Positions 61,503 to 64,000 of a DNA stretch of 64,000 nucleotides are shown piece after piece. The first letter of the stretch is position 1. Every line of letters begins with the position of its first letter. The stretch lies in assembly GCA_910585015.1 (NCBI GenBank), contig CAJUCT010000012.1, positions 22,935 through 86,934 on the forward strand, given 5' to 3'. The translations under genes were made by a program, and so were the position numbers. Below the pieces are notes generated by a model. The model worked only from the letters and a program-made list of their open reading frames with translations. It ran no database searches and was not told the DNA's origin. Source of the DNA: an uncultured Acetatifactor sp. Its GTDB lineage: Bacteria; Bacillota; Clostridia; Lachnospirales; Lachnospiraceae.

Positions 61503-61931
61503 ATGGCTGATAAACCGGAATATTTATATCACGGAAGTCAGTACAAGCTGGATATGCTTATACCGCAGCAGGCCGCAGGCGGGCGGGATATTGATTCTAT
61601 GATGTCAGTCTACGCCGCCGGAACGATGGATGAAGTTATACCCTTTGCCCTGCCGATCCGCTGGTATCCGGACAGTCCGGAAGGGAAACGGGCTTTCGAA
61701 TGTCACGACGGAAAGGTTCTGTTGAAGTATGGCTCCCTGGACCCTGGCGGCGTAGGATATGTATATAAGGTCAAGGCAGACTCCTTTGAGAAAATAGATG
61801 AATGGCAGTGGGCATCAAGAGACAGTTGTACACCTGTCGAGGTGTTTGAGATTAAAGTGGCGGATTATCTTGACCGGGTGCAGTTTTCAGAGGAGGCGGA
61901 GAAAATCCGGCAACACTTATTTGGCGTCTGA
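61503..61931 (+). CDS. Small protein with YHGS motif, possible ADP-ribosyltransferase fold
   Basis: A 142-residue cytosolic protein with a clear ribosome-binding site (AAGGGAG). The N terminus, YLYHGSQYKLDMLIPQQ, then MSVYAAGTMDEVIPFALPI, recalls proteins with a YHGS...VYA pattern seen in some ADP-ribosyltransferase-like toxins and DNA-modifying enzymes. The catalytic Glu cannot be identified, so this is a weak inference. It lies alone on the plus strand, between a mobile element and a terminator, as a gene cassette might. Confidence 0.55.
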   Translation: MADKPEYLYHGSQYKLDMLIPQQAAGGRDIDSMMSVYAAGTMDEVIPFALPIRWYPDSPEGKRAFECHDGKVLLKYGSLDPGGVGYVYKVKADSFEKIDEWQWASRDSCTPVEVFEIKVADYLDRVQFSEEAEKIRQHLFGV

Positions 61932-61982
61932 CCGATTAACAGTTATCACACAGGCATATCATGTGGTATATAAAAGACTAAA

Positions 61983-62010
61983 GAGGGGGGCGCATAAATG
62001 CGCCCCCCTC
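61983..62010. terminator. Bidirectional terminator
   Basis: GAGGGGGGCGCA-TAAA-TGCGCCCCCCTC, a perfect 12-bp GC-rich stem. TTTAG follows on the minus strand and TTC on the plus strand. Serves the 61503 gene and the convergent GH31 gene. Confidence 0.7.
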
Positions 62011-62132
62011 TTCACTGCTCATCTCTTCAGAAATCCTGGCAATGGGCATTTTGTGTCTTGTTGCTGGCAACTATTACACTCATCTGCAGGCGTTGTCAAG
62101 ATGCAATTATCTGTTATTTATTGTTACATCAT

Positions 62133-64000
62133 TTAGCAGTTCACCACCATATGGGCCGCTTTGGGTATAACCACCGTGTCATTGCCTTCTATGCGGATGT
62201 CCGCGCCGTCGGCGGATACGGCCTGCACGTTCACCAGGCGTACCGTATAGGGTTTTTCGGCGGTTACATCCAGAGTGACAGCCCCGGCATGACGGGATGC
62301 CTTGAGGGTCAGCGCCGCCTGATTGTCCATGCCGTATACCGTCCGCTCGGCGCTGGTTCCGTTGTGAAGTTCATAGATCCGCAGTTCTACGCCGTCGGCG
62401 TAATCGTAATCCGGCCTGTCGTCTCTGGCGCCCAGGGCGATGATGGAGCACTCTTTGACCATCATGGGCAGGCTCAGGTAATCGTACTTTTGGCTGTACC
62501 ATTTGCCTCCCTCCTGCACCTGGCCGGTGAGGAAGTCTGTCCATGTACCTTCGGGCAGATAGTATTCGCCGATGCCCTCCTCGTTGAAGATGGGCGCCAC
62601 CAGCAGACTGTCACCCAACATGTACTGCTTGTCCAAGTAGCTGCAGTTTTTGTCGGCGGTATACTCCAGCACCATGCTGCGCATAGTGGGAATGCCGGTG
62701 CGGCTGGTATAGATGGAGGTCTCATACAGGTAGGGCATCAGACGGGCTTTCTGTCTGGTAAAGAACCGGCACACATCCACTGCCTCCTCGTCATAGACCC
62801 AGGGCACTCTATAGGAGGTGCTTCCGTGGAGTCGGCTGTGGGAGGACAGCAGGCCGAATGCCACCCATCTCTTATACACATCCGGCGTGGAGGTATGCTC
62901 AAAGCCGCCGATATCGTGGGCCCAGAAGCCGAAACCGCTCATCAAAAGGCTTAAGCCCCCCCGCAGACTCTCCTCCATGGACTCATAGTCGGACCAGCAG
63001 TCGCCGCCCCAGTGTACCGGGAATTTCTGGCCGCCCACGGTGGCGGAACGGGCAAACAGCACCGCCTCACCCTTGCCCCGCTTTCTCTCCAGCAGTTCAT
63101 ACACACATTTATTGTACAGGTAAGTATAGTAATTGTGCATCTTTTTGGGATCGGAACCGTCAAAATACACGGCCTCGGCGGGAATCCTCTCCCCGAAATC
63201 CGTCTTGAAGCAGTCCACGCCCATATCCAGCAGCGCCTCCAGCTTGTCCTGGAACCATTTCCACGCCTCCGGGTTGGTGAAATCCACAATAGCCATGCCC
63301 GGCTGCCACATATCCCACTGATAGACCTGGCCGTTAGGACGCCTGATAAAATATCCCTTCTCCATGCCCTCTTTGAACAGGTAGGACTCCTGCCCGATGT
63401 AGGAGTTGATCCACACGCAGATATTCAGGCCCTTATCCTTGATGCGACGCAGCATACCTTCCGGATCCGGGAAAACTCTCTCATCCCACAGAAAATCCGA
63501 CCAGTGAAATTCCTTCATCCAGCAGCAGTCAAAATGGAAGGTGCGCAGAGGAATGCCGCGATCCAGCATACCGTCGATAAAACTCATGACCGTCTTCTCG
63601 TCATAGCTGGTGGTAAAGGAGGTGGACAGCCACAGTCCAAAAGTCCAGGGAGCGGGCAGGGAAGGCTTGCCCGTGATATCCGTATAGGCCGTCAGTACAT
63701 CCTTCATGGTGGGGCCGTCAAACAGCATATAGTCCAGATAGCCGCCCTCCACGGAAAACTCCGCACGGGTCACCATCTCCGTGCCCAGTTCCATGGACAC
63801 ATTCTCCGGATGGTTGATCAGAACACCGTATCCCTTGTTAGAGATATAGAAGGGAATGTTTTTATAAGCCTGCTCCGTGCTGGTGCCGCCGTCCGCGTTC
63901 CAGATGTCGATGCTCTGGCCGTTTTTGACAAAGGGAGTGAAGTGCTCCCCGGTGCCATAGAGCAGCTCCCCCACGCCCAGGGACAGCTGTTGGCGCATAT
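62133..64000 (-). CDS. yicI: GH31 alpha-xylosidase (YicI-like), 5' end beyond window
   Basis: Releases alpha-linked xylose from xyloglucan-type oligosaccharides. More than 620 residues are visible; the N terminus runs off the right edge, so the Met near 63998 is not the start. The barrel has LWLSTSFTTSYDEKTVMSFIDGM, the nucleophile Asp in KTDFGERIP (codon 63198-63200) and the acid/base Asp in GGDCWSDYESM (63000-63002), both as in Escherichia coli YicI. The C terminus is beta-rich. No close partner genes are visible; the nearby xylanases suggest plant cell-wall breakdown. Confidence 0.93.
   Translation of the reverse strand, partial: MRQQLSLGVGELLYGTGEHFTPFVKNGQSIDIWNADGGTSTEQAYKNIPFYISNKGYGVLINHPENVSMELGTEMVTRAEFSVEGGYLDYMLFDGPTMKDVLTAYTDITGKPSLPAPWTFGLWLSTSFTTSYDEKTVMSFIDGMLDRGIPLRTFHFDCCWMKEFHWSDFLWDERVFPDPEGMLRRIKDKGLNICVWINSYIGQESYLFKEGMEKGYFIRRPNGQVYQWDMWQPGMAIVDFTNPEAWKWFQDKLEALLDMGVDCFKTDFGERIPAEAVYFDGSDPKKMHNYYTYLYNKCVYELLERKRGKGEAVLFARSATVGGQKFPVHWGGDCWSDYESMEESLRGGLSLLMSGFGFWAHDIGGFEHTSTPDVYKRWVAFGLLSSHSRLHGSTSYRVPWVYDEEAVDVCRFFTRQKARLMPYLYETSIYTSRTGIPTMRSMVLEYTADKNCSYLDKQYMLGDSLLVAPIFNEEGIGEYYLPEGTWTDFLTGQVQEGGKWYSQKYDYLSLPMMVKECSIIALGARDDRPDYDYADGVELRIYELHNGTSAERTVYGMDNQAALTLKASRHAGAVTLDVTAEKPYTVRLVNVQAVSADGADIRIEGNDTVVIPKAAHMVVNC

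Overview
The window looks like chromosome of a Clostridia member, most likely a hemicellulose-degrading Lachnospiraceae. The signs are a FabK-type fatty-acid operon, a leucine T-box, the hup-rqcP-yabP-yabQ-divIC-spoIIE-tilS-hpt-ftsH cluster, a spore-coat kinase relative, three GH10 xylanases and a YicI-type GH31 enzyme. Nearly all genes lie on the minus strand. No database search was possible; family calls rest on motifs and gene order read by eye.

Layout. 1-160: in-frame 105-bp-period repeat. 159-7162: fatty-acid operon (acpP, fabK, fabD, fabG, fabF, fabZ, fused accDA) behind two FabT-like operators; a 142-bp palindromic mobile element sits after fabF, and no accB, accC or fabH is present. 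7237-8501: Sel1-repeat protein. 8735-11085: a T-box-controlled 2-isopropylmalate synthase whose C terminus is an AraC-type DNA-binding domain. 11199-12830: small genes, palindromic elements and a gene remnant. 12832-22482: a 2,428-residue membrane-anchored GH10 xylanase with many repeated beta-rich modules, a truncated Rpn-like gene, and a GH10 lipoprotein.

22956-39427 is a PBSX/diffocin-like contractile tail locus without recognisable head, terminase, integrase or replication genes: amidase, holin, tail fibre, baseplate genes, hub, LysM protein, tape measure, chaperone with a -1 frameshift signal, tube, sheath, tail-completion protein, a probable late regulator, a Cro-like gene, and a divergent XRE repressor plus ImmA/IrrE pair. 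It is best read as a tailocin (R-type bacteriocin). Its most striking feature is a 585-bp segment (24416-25000) bounded by 15-bp perfect inverted repeats. One repeat lies inside the tail-fibre gene; the other opens a promoterless alternative 3' end on the opposite strand. Inversion would exchange the last ~90 residues of the fibre in frame, a predicted target-range switch.

39595-39831: tRNA-Leu and tRNA-Tyr. 39956-42055: GH13 neopullulanase-type enzyme. 42396-52869: ftsH, hpt, tilS, SpoIIE-type phosphatase, an unknown gene and a third GH10 xylanase placed inside the division/sporulation cluster, divIC, yabQ, yabP, rqcP, hup. 53078-61169: PEGA lipoprotein, CotS-like kinase, cca, HAD phosphatase, foldase, M3 oligopeptidase. 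61327-61468: second copy of the 142-bp mobile element. 61503-61931: small unknown gene. 62133-64000: GH31 alpha-xylosidase running off the window.

Together, xylanases outside the cell and the GH31 and GH13 enzymes suggest a xylan and alpha-glucan degrading gut or rumen organism. The tail locus suggests contact-free competition with relatives.
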